This document shows positions 22,401 to 37,400 of a DNA stretch of 64,000 nt, in pieces. The notes beneath the pieces were generated by a model. It searched no databases. It was not told the origin of the DNA and saw only the letters and a list, made by a program, of their open reading frames with translations. Origin of the DNA: Corythucha ciliata (Eukaryota; Arthropoda; Insecta; Hemiptera; Tingidae); the NCBI GenBank assembly GCA_038030265.1, contig CM075943.1:23870001-23934000 (forward strand), read 5' to 3'. The position numbers were made by a program, and so were the translations under genes. Every line of letters begins with the position of its first letter. Position 1 is the stretch's first letter.

Positions 22401-25400
22401 GTTACGCAAGTCTTCTTTTGGTTCTGATTTGCGAGTATTGAACAGTGCTGTTTTTGTCGTTTGTCGTTGTCACCAAATGAAACGTTTTTTTCTCTCTCTT
22501 TCTTTCAATTTCTTTCCAAGAATTGAGAAATGATGGGGGCAAGTAGAAGGGAATATGATCAGTTAGGACTACCACCTCCACAATACACTGATCGATCACG
22601 TACGAGTGATCCTTTCGTTTCGTGGTTCTATGTAGAAGCGTTCCGACGATGTTGAGACCATTTTTTCCAAAGGGTAGAACTCATACATAGCTAAACTAAC
22701 AGTGCACTCTTATATAGCTCTTTTGTTTTTTAACAACCACATAAATTGAATAGTTGTTTACTGAGTTACATAAACTCCATGGCCTTTTGGACTGCTGGTC
22801 ATTCAATTATTAACATATTCGAAAGAGTTGAAGGCTATAAAATGGAATAAATTCAGGTTAATAAGGGCATTTGGGACGCGTTTAAAAAACTGGAGAAAAC
22901 ACGTAAAAATGTCATCCTCCTCCTGTGATAATGGATTGGGAACATTTCGTACAACACGCGTGTACGATGAATGTTTCAAGAACGCTCTGAAACATCACCA
23001 GTATTATTTAATGTGCGATGTAAAGTGTCTTACATTTGAAGGTCCGAATAAATTAATTTTTAAAACAGCGCAGAATGTGGATAAAGGGAGGGGGATGTAA
23101 AAAAACGCACGTCCTTCAAATCTTCCAGCCAATTCTTTCTAAAAGAAATAATAGCCGGAGAAGTCATTACATTTGCCGTATGGATTATTGTTGTAAAAAG
23201 CACTTCGTTTTGCCTAATAGCCGTCTCATTGGGAAATCTTGTGATAAATGGCCCATGGTAATAGCTTTTTTCTGATTATTTTTATTGTTATTTATAAGGC
23301 TTATTGCACAATAAGTTGAACTGAGAAAGTCGTCCCGCGGCCAAAATCTGGGAGGGGGTAAAAAAATAAAATAATAAAGATATGTTTTTATCGCGCGAAT
23401 TTCCTGCGAAGGGGTAGCGTGAATTACATCAGAAAAGGAAATAACATAGCGTGCTTGGTAATTTGAGACGTTCACCTCAGGTAGCAGAGCGTGGTGAAGC
23501 AAAATGAGACTGTAGTGAAGGTAGTTTTCTACGAGTTTAAAGTGGGTTTTCGCCGAACTCATCATTAACTAAACCACAAACAATGATAACATAAGTAAAT
23601 AACTGTCCAAAAAACATTTTGGACATGTTATTCAAAGCTCATGTAACGCGGAATAGTGAGTAGGTAGACCCAACTATCTCTCCATTATTACCGGGGTGTG
23701 TCGCATGTTGCCTAGAGGCTTCGCTTCGCCGTTTCCTTAACCTTGGAGAGAAATAAAGAGAGGATCTCTTTAACCAAAGGCTAAGGAGAGACCTACCACT
23801 GCGAAGTTACAGAACAGACAGACAAGTAGCGACCTTGCATTGGGACGGTAATGAAAAAAAAAGAAAAGAAAGAAGAATTTCTAGTCGTTATCGTTCATCG
23901 TCTTCTTTTTATTCAAATTGGTTTCTCATCACCCAGGAACAAGATCCATCAATTAATACGGACTAAGGGTGGGTGGGTGGGCGGTTGGGGGGGTTCACAC
24001 TTTTAACAACGACTACAGTTCGTTTATTAATTGAAATCGTGGATCAAAGCGTCACGTTTCTTGGAGACGTGACCGAGAGCATGTTCCACCGTAAAGCCCT
24101 GTACACACGGAGACATTTATGTCATGACATTATTGACAATTTTCCAGCGGTTTCCTGGCTTTTTCATGAAAGCATATGATTTTTATACTTTTTCACAGTA
24201 CCATCACACGAACATATTGAAAATTTGATGGCATGACATAAAATGTCCTCGTGTGTACAGGGCTTAAGAAAGAAAAACAACGATAAAGAGATCCCATGTG
24301 CAATCAAGTTTTCCTTGGTCAAGTAGTAGTAACTTCCCTCCCCCCCAGTGAGTGTCATCACTAGACCATACCATAATAATCCGTAGAGGCAAATTAATCA
24401 TGACAGTTCCCCCAGAAAGTCTGAGCCTTCGTTAATCCAATAAATCCACATCAATTGAAAGAAAGACGGAAAATGAGATGGTAATGGTGGAGAGGTGAAG
24501 ATTGATGACAAGAGGGGCAGGCTATATCTGTTGATGTTTAAAAGCCTTTCTTGACAAGGATGTGAGTGTTATGTGGTCGAGGACTGTCCACCTTCGACAA
24601 CACCGTATCACGACCACGTATGACGAGTAAATGCTTGAAAAAATCTACCCCCTCCCCCAGTGCTACTAAGTGCCTTTAAAAAAAATAAAGAAAAAAGAAA
24701 AAAAAAGTGAAAATCAACCACTGAATCCAAGAGGAATTCATTAATTTAATACGTTTCTTTAAGGCTGGACGTCTGAGGAGTGAATCTGAATGGATAAGGA
24801 AGCTAGGGGGAGGGGTTGGCTTTGAGTGGGTTTAGCATTGATTTCAGTGGCAAGTCCTTTCCCAGTTCCCCCCTCCCTCACCTCTTAGCATAAACTCATA
24901 TCTGTTCTCCCGACCAAAAAACGCATTATTTACGAAGGGTGGCTGCGTTCTGAACGATGAAACGATGGTGATGAGTACGCGAGGAAGAGAGAGAAGAAAA
25001 TGATGTTGGGTGCGGTCGCGTAAGGTAGGGTTCGCGAGAGGGAACACGCGGGGAAATCCAATCCTTTGTACATCCCTTCGGGGCCTGCTTATAAACCAAT
25101 ATAATAACAATCCACAGCCCTTTTTCCTACCAGAGGCCTCAAACAATGAATACTTGTCATAAACTCTTTTCAAGGAACTTTTCGGTTTCTCCGACTTTTA
25201 AAACGCAATGTACAACAATTTGTTTATTCATCGTTTTTGACTAAGCCCCATCGAAAGCCTCAAATTTCCTGATACCACCTCAGACATAAATGACATTTCT
25301 AATCTCCCCGGTACTAAGCCGACTGAGCTGACCAAATAGACGCGTTAAATGAGACAAGTTAAGACAAATTACTACGATGAAGAGTTTGTGATTTAATTTC

Positions 25401-28400
25401 TAATCGATTATTAGGAATGATTAATCGTTTTGACAGAGCGATTCAATTAATGTCCGCAGAATTGATTGTAAGTCGACCTCCGATTCCGTTATACAGACTC
25501 ATTTAAGTCGTTGGGACCATGAGAAGGAGGGGTGCAGGGAGGCATAAAAATACATCGTGAGTTAGAAACAGCTTGAGTATATACTGGCCATTAACACCTT
25601 TTCTTTCCTATTAGCACATTCCAATCCTGCATAAGTCCTTAAGACCTCCTACACAGAGTGTGATGAGAAACATCGAGGAAAGCATATGGATAAAGGCGTG
25701 GAAACGGCAAGTTTTCTACGGGTGTTCCGAAATCTGGCACTTCGGACTACCGTACAACACGCGGGGATCTGGAAAGTTCCTCATGCATGAGGTTTGTCAC
25801 GAATGGTCCCGAAAATTTGGCCTTCCACTCCACAAATGCGAAGGCTTTACGATCAGTCAGGGATCAATCTCCGAGTTTCTTGGAGGTGCGCGCTAGAATC
25901 TCGACTTCTCGAGTAAGCGTAGAAGAATGATTATCTTTCTCAATATATTGGCCCCTCAATATATTGATGACAGGGGGGGAACCCCTCTTCAAAGCTGTAG
26001 TGAACCCTCACAATTCCCTCTAATTACGGCACGCTCACCTTGCCACGTGCGAGTAGTTTGTGTTGAACTGGAGGGGGGGGGGCCTAAGTATGAAAGTTTT
26101 AGTGTTGATTCCATATCATTAAAAAGGTAATGGGGAACTTGCACATTTTTCAAAAGTTGGTGTTTCTTAAAGAGGGCCCTTCCACAAGCCTATTGCTCAC
26201 ATTAAAATTTGAAATCAATCAAGGATGCATTTTTAGCGAATTTTTAAAAATTTCGAGTGGGAGTTCGATTACGTCAGACCTTATTTATTGAAATGGATGA
26301 TGCGGTGAAGAGGGGGTTAGACGCGTTTACTGGAGGGAAATTTTTCATGTTATTTGTAAACAAACAATTTTAGAGTTCCCTCAAATGCTTCACAAGTAAG
26401 GATTTACGTCATTTCCCCTCGCACCATCCATCCCCTCCTGAAGAAATTTGAACCTTTTTTAAAAATCTTAAAACGCACCAATCGGGTTGCAACTTCCGTT
26501 GTTATCCTTCAGTTCACGGGTCAAATCACCAGTATGCTTTTCTTCCCAATCTGAGATTCATGCAAGTTCCCCATTATCTGGGATAGATCATCGCCTCCCT
26601 CAGAAATCGCTTAATTAAAAGGCCACCTCTATGTATAATGATGAGTATTACGAACCCCCCAGTAATTCATTATACCAGTAGTCATTTTGGCGCATGGATT
26701 CACTCGGAAGTTTTCGGGATGATTTGCCAAAAAGTGTACGATGCTATAGTATTTTCGTACTCAAGGCTCAAGAAGTTTGTGACCTTTCTTCATTTCATCA
26801 CGAACCGAATTTGTATTCGTCTTTTTCGTTCTTCTAACCGCCTTCCGCCTTTCAAACGCTACAAATAAAATAATCTGGGGACTAAATCTCTTGATAGCAT
26901 CTTCAAAAACTTCTGGGTGTCACTTTTTTTCAAACAATACGTTCCATCGTCTTTGTTTTTTCCTGGGAGGAAATTAACACCGCCACTGTACCCCCTCTAC
27001 TTACTTCAAGCAAATTCATTGATCTGGGAGATAATAGACAAATTTGAAACTGGTGTTAGGGGTCGGGGTGATAAGGCATTCGTTAACAAAATGTATGGCC
27101 AGAAAATTTCCTCCAATTATTTTTAAACGTACTCGCCCTTGGAAGATTCAATACCTCCCCCTTCCCACCCATTTCGTCCATTCCCTTGAATAAGCCAAGG
27201 CAAATGATTGGAAGATGAGGCACAAAATCTATTGCTGTCTTAAATAGAAGGGGGGGGGGGCAAAAAACTTGGCATCATTTTGTTGTTTTTTTCGGTTCCT
27301 TCAAGAATGGTGTGGGTGATGTCACGCGAGAAAGCCGAGCCAAGTTGAAGGACGTTTCATAAAAATTGACTGGTGTGCTTTAAAACAAAAACTAGTTACC
27401 AACTTCCCAGGATGTAGTCGAGAGATTTTATTTATAAAAAAAAAACCTGTTACGAGGTTTTCAAAATGAAAATCTTCGATACTTCATCTTTTAATTGTCG
27501 AGTGGCGTTGCGTGTCGTTTATTTTATAGCTATCAAAAACGCGATGCAATTCATATTATTGTTCTTCCTGATTGTTCTAATCAACGAGCCACACATTTAT
27601 GACAAGCCATGTTTATGGGACGAAGGGAGGGGGGTCTTCAAGCCGATTGAAATCGACTTGACCACATTACATAATTAATAATTTGTGTGTTACATTCGAT
27701 CGGGGAAACTTCTGTGAAAAATCATGTTTTCGGATGGGTTCCATGACTAACCCGGTGACAACTCGAATGTCGCCTCGCCCTTACTGATTTTGTCTCCAGA
27801 CCGCGGTCCACACACCCACCATTTGTAATAGGCCCCTTCACCTCATGATTAGAAAGGCTTTTCAACATAGCAAACACAGGGGAATAGAGTTGAGGATGCG
27901 ACGCATTTTACTTCTCACAAACCAAAGAGTCACCCCAACGATTCTCTTAGCCCCTTTTTGCCGGAAGGGTTTCGACGTAATAATGTGTGAGGGAAAGGGC
28001 GATTCTCACCCTATGTACTGATTAAATGGTAATAGATAACCAGACAGTTGGATCGATTTAGACCTTTCGGAGACACGACAAAAAAAGAAAGAAAATAGTT
28101 CTGAGAACACTCCAAATATAACGTGAACATGAAGGGAAAAAGAATAACTGTTTCGGGGGAGGGGGGGAGTTCTTCCAATGACATTAGTGTAATGGATAAT
28201 CGGTAAATCTATTGTTCAGAAACAGTTTTATATAGTGTGGTGAAGAGGGAGGGGGGTGTAGAAACCGATATTCCGTAAAATGGTAAAAGGCGGTGGTTGG
28301 ACGGGTGAGATGTGCAGGGGTTTACGTTAGGGGGTGCTGTAAGGGGGATGCAAGCGTCACGAAGGGAGAGTGAAGCCCTGCCACGCCCTTTAAAACAGTT

Positions 28401-31400
28401 GAAAAGAGAGTTTGTGTTGTGCCCAATACACCTTCTTCAAGGGCTCGAGGCTCATTTTATGTCACCAGGCGTTCTTTTCTCACCTCCCACTCAAGATCGT
28501 CTCAATGAACAAGTGGAAGAGAGAAAAGGAGAGCATAAAAAAAAGTCATTTTCAGTGTTTTCATCTAAAAAAATTCTCACGGTTCTCTTTTTTCATTTTC
28601 TCTCTTTGTTTCGAGTCTCGTAAATCACCGGCATTACATCATGATACAGGTCAAATTAAAGATTTAACTATACCCTGAATAACAGGAACTGTTCAATTTC
28701 TGTGGAATTTGGCTCTGCGTGAATTTTATGCTTAATCCGTTGCCCATCAGGGGATGTAAATAAGCCCCTTTAATCTTTGGGTTTTCCTTGCTCTGTACAG
28801 CAGATGTTAGTCTATAGTGGTCCTCAAAAAACACAACAGATCACTGACCCCTTGGGTAGGACGGATAGAGAAGCGTATACCACCCGAAAAGCAGAAGAGA
28901 ACAACCCCTTAGAGACTTAGAAGTAGTTTTTCAGCGAGATTGAAAGCTCCAAGCGGTGAACAATCGGTTTTTGCCCACCAATTTCCTTTTTCCTCCTCTT
29001 TATTCGGCCCACCGGTGTCGACCTATTTCCCGCAGTGCCGCCTGAGACAATGAAAAATACCAATCCAATAAAAAGTGATTAATTTGTTATTGTATTGAGG
29101 CAGGTAGTTTTTTTGACCGGCGAGTCCTGCGAATTTATAGGGTTCCAGGAAAAAAATTGCCCTATAATTCGTAGGACTCAATACAAACGTTTAATTTTAA
29201 CGCCATCAGTTGTGTGAAACGTGCGTTAAAACAGGTCTTACTTTCATTCAATTTAGAGAGAGAGAGGGAAAAACAAGCTGATTAAACTGATAGTGTAGGA
29301 AAGAAAAAAAGATCTTACTTGTTACGACTAATTTATCTTTTCCTCCCTTGAAACAACACCCTCTCGCCAAGAGTGGTCTACCTATTGAAAGAGTCAATGA
29401 GTGGAGAGGGGAGGAGAACTCTATTTTTGGAAATCAATTGGTTTCGGGGCGTTAGCGGATTTGATGTTTTTTCGAACAAGAACCAAGGCCTCTCTTTACT
29501 TTCCGCTCGGACCTGTTATTTTTCAGGGAGCACGGGGAATGGGAAGAGTTTTAGGGCGACACTAAAATATTTAAATTAGAAAATTAGCCGCTATGGGGGG
29601 GGGGGGAGAAACTCGGGTGGAGTGTATCCCACCCACTAAATATAACATTATGGTAGGTGTGGGGTAAAGGGAGGGGGACAATCTCTGTTTACGCTGGAAA
29701 TCGCCGGGGCGTGGTCTTTTCTGCCCTTCAAAATAGTAAACTTCTCTTTTTGCTACACATCTTTCAATAAACGATTCCCGAGACTTGGATCGACGGCGTA
29801 CTTTTTTTTCTTTTTTAAACAAAGCCTTCCAGTCACGTTTTTGCCCATTCCAACCAAAAATAACCGTTTTTTGTGCTCAAATCCGACGTATTTCTATTCA
29901 CTGTGTCAAGACTCCGCGGGTTAGTCATGTTTCTTCTTTCTGGACTCACAAGTTTTGTAAAAAAAAAAATATATATATATACCTACGTTCACTAATACTC
30001 GTTCCGACCGTTCAAACAAAGATATTGTTATCTGCAGCCAGTAGCGGGCATTTATAGGACTACAACGTATAGTTTTTCTAGCATCCTTGAAGAGAGAGAG
30101 AGAGAGTGAGAGAGGGATAGGATGAGAGAAAAAAATTGAAACAAAAAAGAGAACGCGAGATTATTAGAAAATGACAACTTGTGCAGTGGAATTTTAACGA
30201 ACAAGACTGGCTTCATCGTGCAACTAGAAAGCAATATTTAAATGAAACGTGTTATTTACGGGAACTGCATTTAGTGAAATGATTACGTACATTCACGGAT
30301 GAGCCATCCCCCTCTATCTTTTACTTTAACTTACACCTTTTCTTGGTATCGAACATTAGGTTGATCCCCTAGAAAAGGGAAGTTGACTGACCTATAATCG
30401 CGGGCATAGCACAAGAAGGAAGGTTGAATACAACGCCTGACTTTACCTAGGATAGGTTGGGAGGGGGGGGGAGATAATAGGTTTGCCTATTTTGAATCAA
30501 CGTCGCGAGAAGGCAGATTTTCGATTACAGAATTCGTGGGTTGAAGAACAAATTTTAACGAGCGAGCGTTCGTGTTCATCCAAAAATTTCCTGTAAGGAA
30601 ATAGGGATGATCGAATTCAAGAATTCGTACTTTTGAATTATTCGAACAGCCAGCGTGAAAATAATCGAAATAAAAAAAATCGTTCGAAAGGCTATCCACG
30701 AGGTTAATCGTACACCGATACGCATTTTTTACTCTATTGCCTAATTGAACGAATGAGTTACATTAGCCTCAATTTAAATCAACATATAATGTAGGGTATT
30801 TATTTTCAACAAATATTTAAACACGTGCCTTCAACGTCTAATGTGGTCGAAGAGGGTGGAAAAGGTATAGGGGGTGAGGGGTACATAGATTCGCCCAAAT
30901 GGATATTTCAAATTCCCCAAACGCCCTCGACAGCCTTGTAACTTGGAGGCTTTCAGGATTGTGTTGACGGAAGCTTATTTAGTCCCGCAAATAAATTTTC
31001 AAGGTAAACAGGAGTGAGGAGGGGCTGGGTCAGCGGCTTTAAAAAGGGATTTTTTTTTTATATATTGAGAGGAAAAACCGGAAAACTTTGCTATAAACGA
31101 GCAAAAAAAGCTATCAATCTCGGGTCATTGAAATTTTGAATGAATTATCTAATTGAAACTGTCAAAATTGGAAAGAATTACCTTCCCTAAAAATTGAATT
31201 CGAAGCAATCAAGGTCGAAGAAAATGGGTGTGCGCCTATCTTATTTGAAAATAAAGTTTTCAATAACGTCCTACACCCCCTCTTAATCAGCCAACGCCAC
31301 GGGCCTTGTGGCTGGTGGAGGGAGAGGAGAGCACAGAAAAAATATCCTAAATTTTCTTTTTGTTGTTAACTTGATAAAATGATTCAACTCTAGGGGACCA

Positions 31401-34400
31401 TGCACCATATTGTTGGGGATAAATGACGGACGTAGACGGTTACACCTACTCATTAAAAATGTCTGCTGAGGTTAGAGCAAAATCATAATAATCGCGCTTT
31501 AAAAAGTAGTTGGAGGATAGTCACGAACCAGCGTGAGTTGTGGGGAGGGGGGGGGGCAATAAAAAACGAACTTTGTCGCTTTGCCACAAACTAATTGATC
31601 GATAAGTCACTATGATTTAATCAAACCGATGTAGCGTGACAGCAATCAAAGACACCATATGAATAATAAAAGGTCAGCCCCCTCGACCTGTGAACTCTCA
31701 TACCCCTCCTGACCATTCCCGCTGGGGATTCCTTTTAAAGTTAAAAATAGAGCGAATTGGTTAGCGTTCTTATTTCTTCCTTTTGTAGGTCGGAGGCGGC
31801 GCGGCTTGATTTCCTCGCCACCTTCTTTTTGTATGTAGTTTTTTATACGCATCCTCCTCTCGTCCTCTTTCCAGCTGAGAACAAACTGTCACACCCGCAC
31901 ACAACTCATTCTACCCCTGCAGCTGCTGTACAAGCTGAATACCCCCTTCCCCTCTACAGGCTACCACCATCAATAAAAAGGCGAGGCAGCTTCCTTTTCT
32001 TCAGGATGGGCCATGAGGGAGGGTGAATCCAAGTAAAGGATGAAGCCCTTTAAGTAACCTTTCATAACAGTGTTCTCGAGATTCCCTCGTGGTATATTAG
32101 GACCGGAAACTGTAGATGAATGCGCGAAAGACAAGGCGAGCCTGTCTAAGTCCCTGAGGCGGTTTCGAGCTTATTCAAGATTTTGTGGACTTTTTTGAGG
32201 GTTTTTGTAAGCGTTTGAGCACTAATTAAACTTAGTACTGCGAGCTACCTGGTTGTCGCAGCCTCCACCACGCCCCTTGCTTCCGTTTCCCGCGGAATAG
32301 TGCACCATCTCGGTGAAATGAAAATGTAAAACCCTCCTCTTCACGATACCACTGATAAAGTATAGTGAGATAAAACACAAAAGTGTTGAATAGGGGCTAC
32401 GCCCTTATGTACTTTTCACTTTACAGCTACGGAACTACCTAAACTTGTGGAAAGGAATGGTGGGGAGCGGAGGGAGATAGTCTAAAGAGAAAACTCTCCC
32501 GTAAAATAAAAAAGTTCTTTATTCCTTTTGATGATTTTTGTTCGCGGCAGGTGTAGCTGCTCCCCCCTCCCCCAACTCACGGCAGGATAAAGTTTACGGT
32601 GTCTGCGGGAGCAGGTGAGCTTACGCGGAAGAGATGAGGGCGTGGTTGTGACCCTCTTTGCGCTGTGTATAAAGTGGGTAACACACGCAGCATCCTCCAG
32701 CTGGGATAGAGAGAAGCAACCCCACTAAGACAAAGAAAAAAAATGTTAACTTTGACAAGGAAGGTTCCAAAAGTTATAGGTTAAGAGGACCGCCCTTTTC
32801 CAACTGAACTGCAGATGTGGGACAGAATGGCCGGTGGCAGTAAAATCACCGAAACGACTTTTGTCGGCGAGCCACGTTTTTGTGGGGTCAACCGGCGCGG
32901 CGTCTTGTGGATCAAAACGTTCACCAACAAGAAAACCTGAATCTTTGTAAGAAGTTATACTTCAAGGGTCGTCAGACTATCCATTGTTCCAGGGGTCCAA
33001 GTATACTAGGTAATTCCTGAGTGGCCTGGCCAAAGTTTCTCAATCCCTGGTACGCGGGCCAATCCAGAGCGTTCATCTGGGCGATGGGCGTATCTCCCAC
33101 GTATTTTCCAATGGCGAGTTAACCTAAGGACCAATATACAGTTCATACGCCTAAAAAATCTAGTACATAAAGAGACCGGATCATATGCAAATAAAAAATG
33201 ATGAATATATGCATGCAAATATGCACATTAGTCCTCGAAATATGCATCAAAAATACGGAAATATACACTTGGTTTTGGGGCCAAACGGGTGCCAGGGTAA
33301 GGCGGGTGTATAATACACGGGTACGGGTATTCACGGGGGCAGGTGTATAATTGCCTAGTTGCAGTGAACGCATAGTCCATCTTGGGGTAAGAATATTGAC
33401 AAAATTGTATGCGAATAGAGGTGGAAATACTGTTGAGGAGCCCAGCCTTATCTATAACCCACAATGGCGGTGAATTCATGTGGTTTATAGGTTCTCTGTG
33501 CCGAATCTGTCACCTATAAATCCACAAATACACGAGACATCATATCACAACCAAACGAAAGTCAGAAAATAACCGATTTTTTAAAATCAAAAACAGACGT
33601 ACAGGGGATAAAAGTGAAAGGAGATAACGGGACAAGGGGGTATAAATACAGGGGGGTAACACGACCACCGCTCAGTTTCAGTTGGGAAACCAAATGCTGA
33701 ATATGGTGAGATGCAGAAACCGGTCCGTTTTTGACGAACCTCAACGAGGGAAGGCAGACTGGCTACAGATTTATGCATGCTTTATCCACTAACCCTCGTA
33801 GTTTAAGCGATTCTACTAACAATTTAAACTTGATAACATATTTTTTAGAGCTGCTTTCCTTTCTTTTTCCTGCATTTTCCCGTATTTTTCAAGAAAAAAG
33901 TGCCGAAATATGTATCATAATATGAGAAACATTAGGAAAAATCATCAAAATATGTAATTGCATAATGAGGAAGTATCACATTTTCCAAAAATGTTTGTTT
34001 TCGATTAAGCTTTGGTTATCGCAAATATGCATGTATGTAATTGTTTTTTCTTTTGCACATTGTTGGGGCCAATGAGAGCAGTTTATACCTACTCAAGTTT
34101 GCAACCTTCAAAACCTTGTGCTCAACTCGTGGCACTCGAAAAACCACGAAATTCCATCAATGTTTTAGTTGTTAAACAAAAATACCAGAAGAAAGCGTTT
34201 TTTGAGTATGACCACAGTATACATTGTTGAAGCCAACTAAATTTGATGCAATTTAAGCCCAGTCCGAGCGTCCTACGTTTGTTATTTTCGGAGAAAAGCC
34301 AATCAAGAAATATGTAATATCGCCAAAAAGCGAGATTTTATTGATAGGGTTATTTTTCAAGACCCGTAGCACTCAAACATAATGGTTCTACAGAATATCC

Positions 34401-37400
34401 ACGCGAGAATAATTCTTAGGCAGTAGCTCAATTTAAATCTGACGCTATTGCCTAAAACTAATTTTCACGTGGATTTTCTATAAGACAGGGTGACTGGTAC
34501 TTGGTTGAGGAAAATAATAGGGGTGATTAAACATCCCAAATGCAACAAAAATTGTCTTATGACCTAGGGTCCGATTTCCTTTCCTAGTCGAGATAATAGA
34601 TTTTTTCACGTTTTTCATCACATCACTGGTTTTCGCAACAAAAACAGCTGTAACTTGGGAAGCATGCGTCCTAGGTTAAATCCAACGACACCACTGAAAA
34701 AAGCACTCTTTTTTTTTGTGTGAGTAAAGACATTTCGTCTAATGATAGCGAAAGATTCTTTGAGTAAACTGGGAAAATATCAGGATGCTTTTAAAAATTT
34801 CAGTTTTTGACAACTGTTCAAAGCTAGACTACATTAGCCATGGTGCTCCCAGCGCCCGGCAAATTCCTCTAAAACTGTATGAAGTAACTTGGTTTAATAC
34901 TTCATGCTTATTTTACTCCTGTCCTTCTCAATGTTTTGAGAAAAATCCATTGTCATACCAAAAAATGAGGCAAACAGTCCCATTTTGAGTGCCTAAAAGA
35001 AGGTAAGAAAGCTATTTCAAGAAATTTTTTTCAGCTTATTCCACTTTTATTTGTCTGTTCTCATAGATTAGCATAGGAAAAGTGAATTAAGCTGAAAAAA
35101 AAAGTTTTGGGAATGGCTCTTGATCTTCTTGTAGGCACTCAAAATGGGCCTAATTGCCTCATTTTTTGGTATAACAATGGATTTTTATCAAGAAATTTCA
35201 AAGGACAGGAGTAAAAGAAGCATGAAGTATTAAACTGAGTTACTTCATACAGTTTTAGAGGAACTTGCCAGGTGCTGGGAGCACCATGGCTAATGTAGTC
35301 TAGCTTTGAACAGTTGTCAAAAACTGACATTTTTACAAACATCCTGATATTTTCCCAGTTTACTCTTGCTCGTGCTCTTTTCAGTGGTGTCGTTGGATTT
35401 AACCTTGGACGCTTACTTCCCATGTTACAGATGTTTTGGTTGCAAAAACCCGTGATGTGCTAAAAAACAACTAATTGATTATCTGAACTAGGAATGGAAA
35501 TCTGACCTTAGGTCATAGGAAATTTTTTGTTGCATTTTTGGTGTACAATCACCCCTCTAATTTTGTTCACCCAAGTAACAATCACCGTGTATTTGAGTGC
35601 TACGGGTCTTGAAAAATGTCAATGAAATCTCGCTTTTTGGCGAGATTAGGTATTTTGTTGGTTGACTGTATTTCCTGAACTAACAGACCCAGGATGCTCG
35701 GGCATGGCTTAAATTGTAGAAAATTTAGTTGGCTTTAACAATGGCTTTAACTCTTTCTTCTGGTATTTTTGTTTAAAAACCCAGAAAAAGTGATGAAATT
35801 TCTTAGTTTTTCGAGTGCCATGAGTTAAGCACAAGGTTTTGAGGGTTGCAAACTTGAGTAATAACTGCTCTCATTGGTCCTAACAACACGCAACAAAAAA
35901 ATCAATTACATGCATGTTTGCGATTTACCCCGATTTTTGTGTCTATATTGACTGGTCTATTCCTAGAAAAGCGGTGCCGTAATATTACGGTAGAAAATTT
36001 CCCTTTTAAATCAAACCATAGTTGCCTAGGGAGCGGTAAACAGACAGCGGCACCGCTTCCATCGTGACGGTAGTGATGAACGTTTTTTCCTCGTAGCTCC
36101 AACTATTTGGTAGTATTTTCTTTTAACAACAGAATAGAGTCGTTTTCGGACAGTATTAATTACAATTTCACCACGATCCAGCGTCCAGGCAGTTTTCACG
36201 CTCATTGTAAACAAAAAACGTTCACCGTCACCGTCAAAAATCGTTGATGAACAGTTCATCACCGTCATGAACGGCCGTCTCATTCGAAGCGGTGCCGCTT
36301 TCTGTTGACCGCTCTCCAGGCAACTACTGGTGTGATTTAAAAGGGGATGTTGTCTACCGCTAATTACGGCACCGCTTTTCTAGGAAACCAAAGCTTTAGG
36401 CACATCAATCCTTCCACGTAAATTAATAAATAAAAATTTTAAACCCTTCAGAAATATTTTTTATTTCTCAACAAAAGTTGGCATATTTGAAATCCCGCTC
36501 ATGAAATAGCTCATCTGTTTATCCTCCACTATTTTATTATTGGAGAGCTGTAGTAGAAAATAAGGCAAAGAAACACAACAAACCGCTCTTCGACAGCTAC
36601 ATTACAGGTGACTTTTTGTCGGAAAGCGCCTATGACGCAAACATGCTAGCTGGCGTGTTTGAAATGACCTAAAACTTCAAAAATCGCGTATTTATTAACT
36701 GTTGGATTATTTTACAAACGGATCACGACTTATGCTCTATTTTAGCATAAATAAACCTTAAAAAATAAATTTATGAATAAGTTCTGACCCATGACACTTC
36801 CTCATTATGCCAATTATGCTTTTGCATAAAATCCTGCCTATACGTCTAAATATGCAATTGCATATGCAAATATGCATTTGCATATAATCCGGCCTTTTAA
36901 TTATCATTGGTACGCCGCGCCGGACCGTCAAGGAAGAGAATCCCTGGATTTTGTGTTACTAATCTCTATCTTCATTACAACAATCCATCACAGATTCATG
37001 CACTGATAGCTATGTATCAGGTACATACTGTGTAACAAAAACAACATATGAAATCATCAAAACGGATGTGACAAGAGTTGTCAAATTATAAACCACTCAA
37101 ATTTCCACTTGCTTTAGGCGTAACACTCGTCACTTTCAAGCTGTTTACTCTAATGCTTTCAAAGATTTTAATTCGTTTCTGATTATTCGATAGCAAACAA
37201 ATTATTTTTGAAAACGACTTGATAAAAATAGCACGACACTTTTATTATTATATTACGCTCGTAATAATAAAAAAATGAAATCAAACTCTTGAAGACATTG
37301 AACGAAAAAAAAATGTCAGAGAATGATGACTTTGATATCACACTCACGTCACGTCCCTGTGTATGTCACGATAAACAACCCTCAGGATAGTGAACCTGAG

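Larger units (their letters stand above)
33176..36892. mobile_element. 3.7-kb composite element with CCGGATYATATGCAAAT ends
   Basis: Both ends carry CCGGAT(C/T)ATATGCAAAT in inverted orientation and are rich in ATGCAT/ATGCAAAT words. A subterminal block GCATAATGAGGAAGT is also inverted (near 33961 and 36800). It encloses the 1.9-kb palindrome and the MITE at 35960. No transposase is readable. The outer boundaries are an inference. Confidence 0.5.

Noticed and set aside
25660..25896. 78-codon plus-strand frame with scattered Cys, His and Trp
   Set aside because: No recognisable Cys/His spacing and no splice context; indistinguishable from chance in the KLF13 intron.
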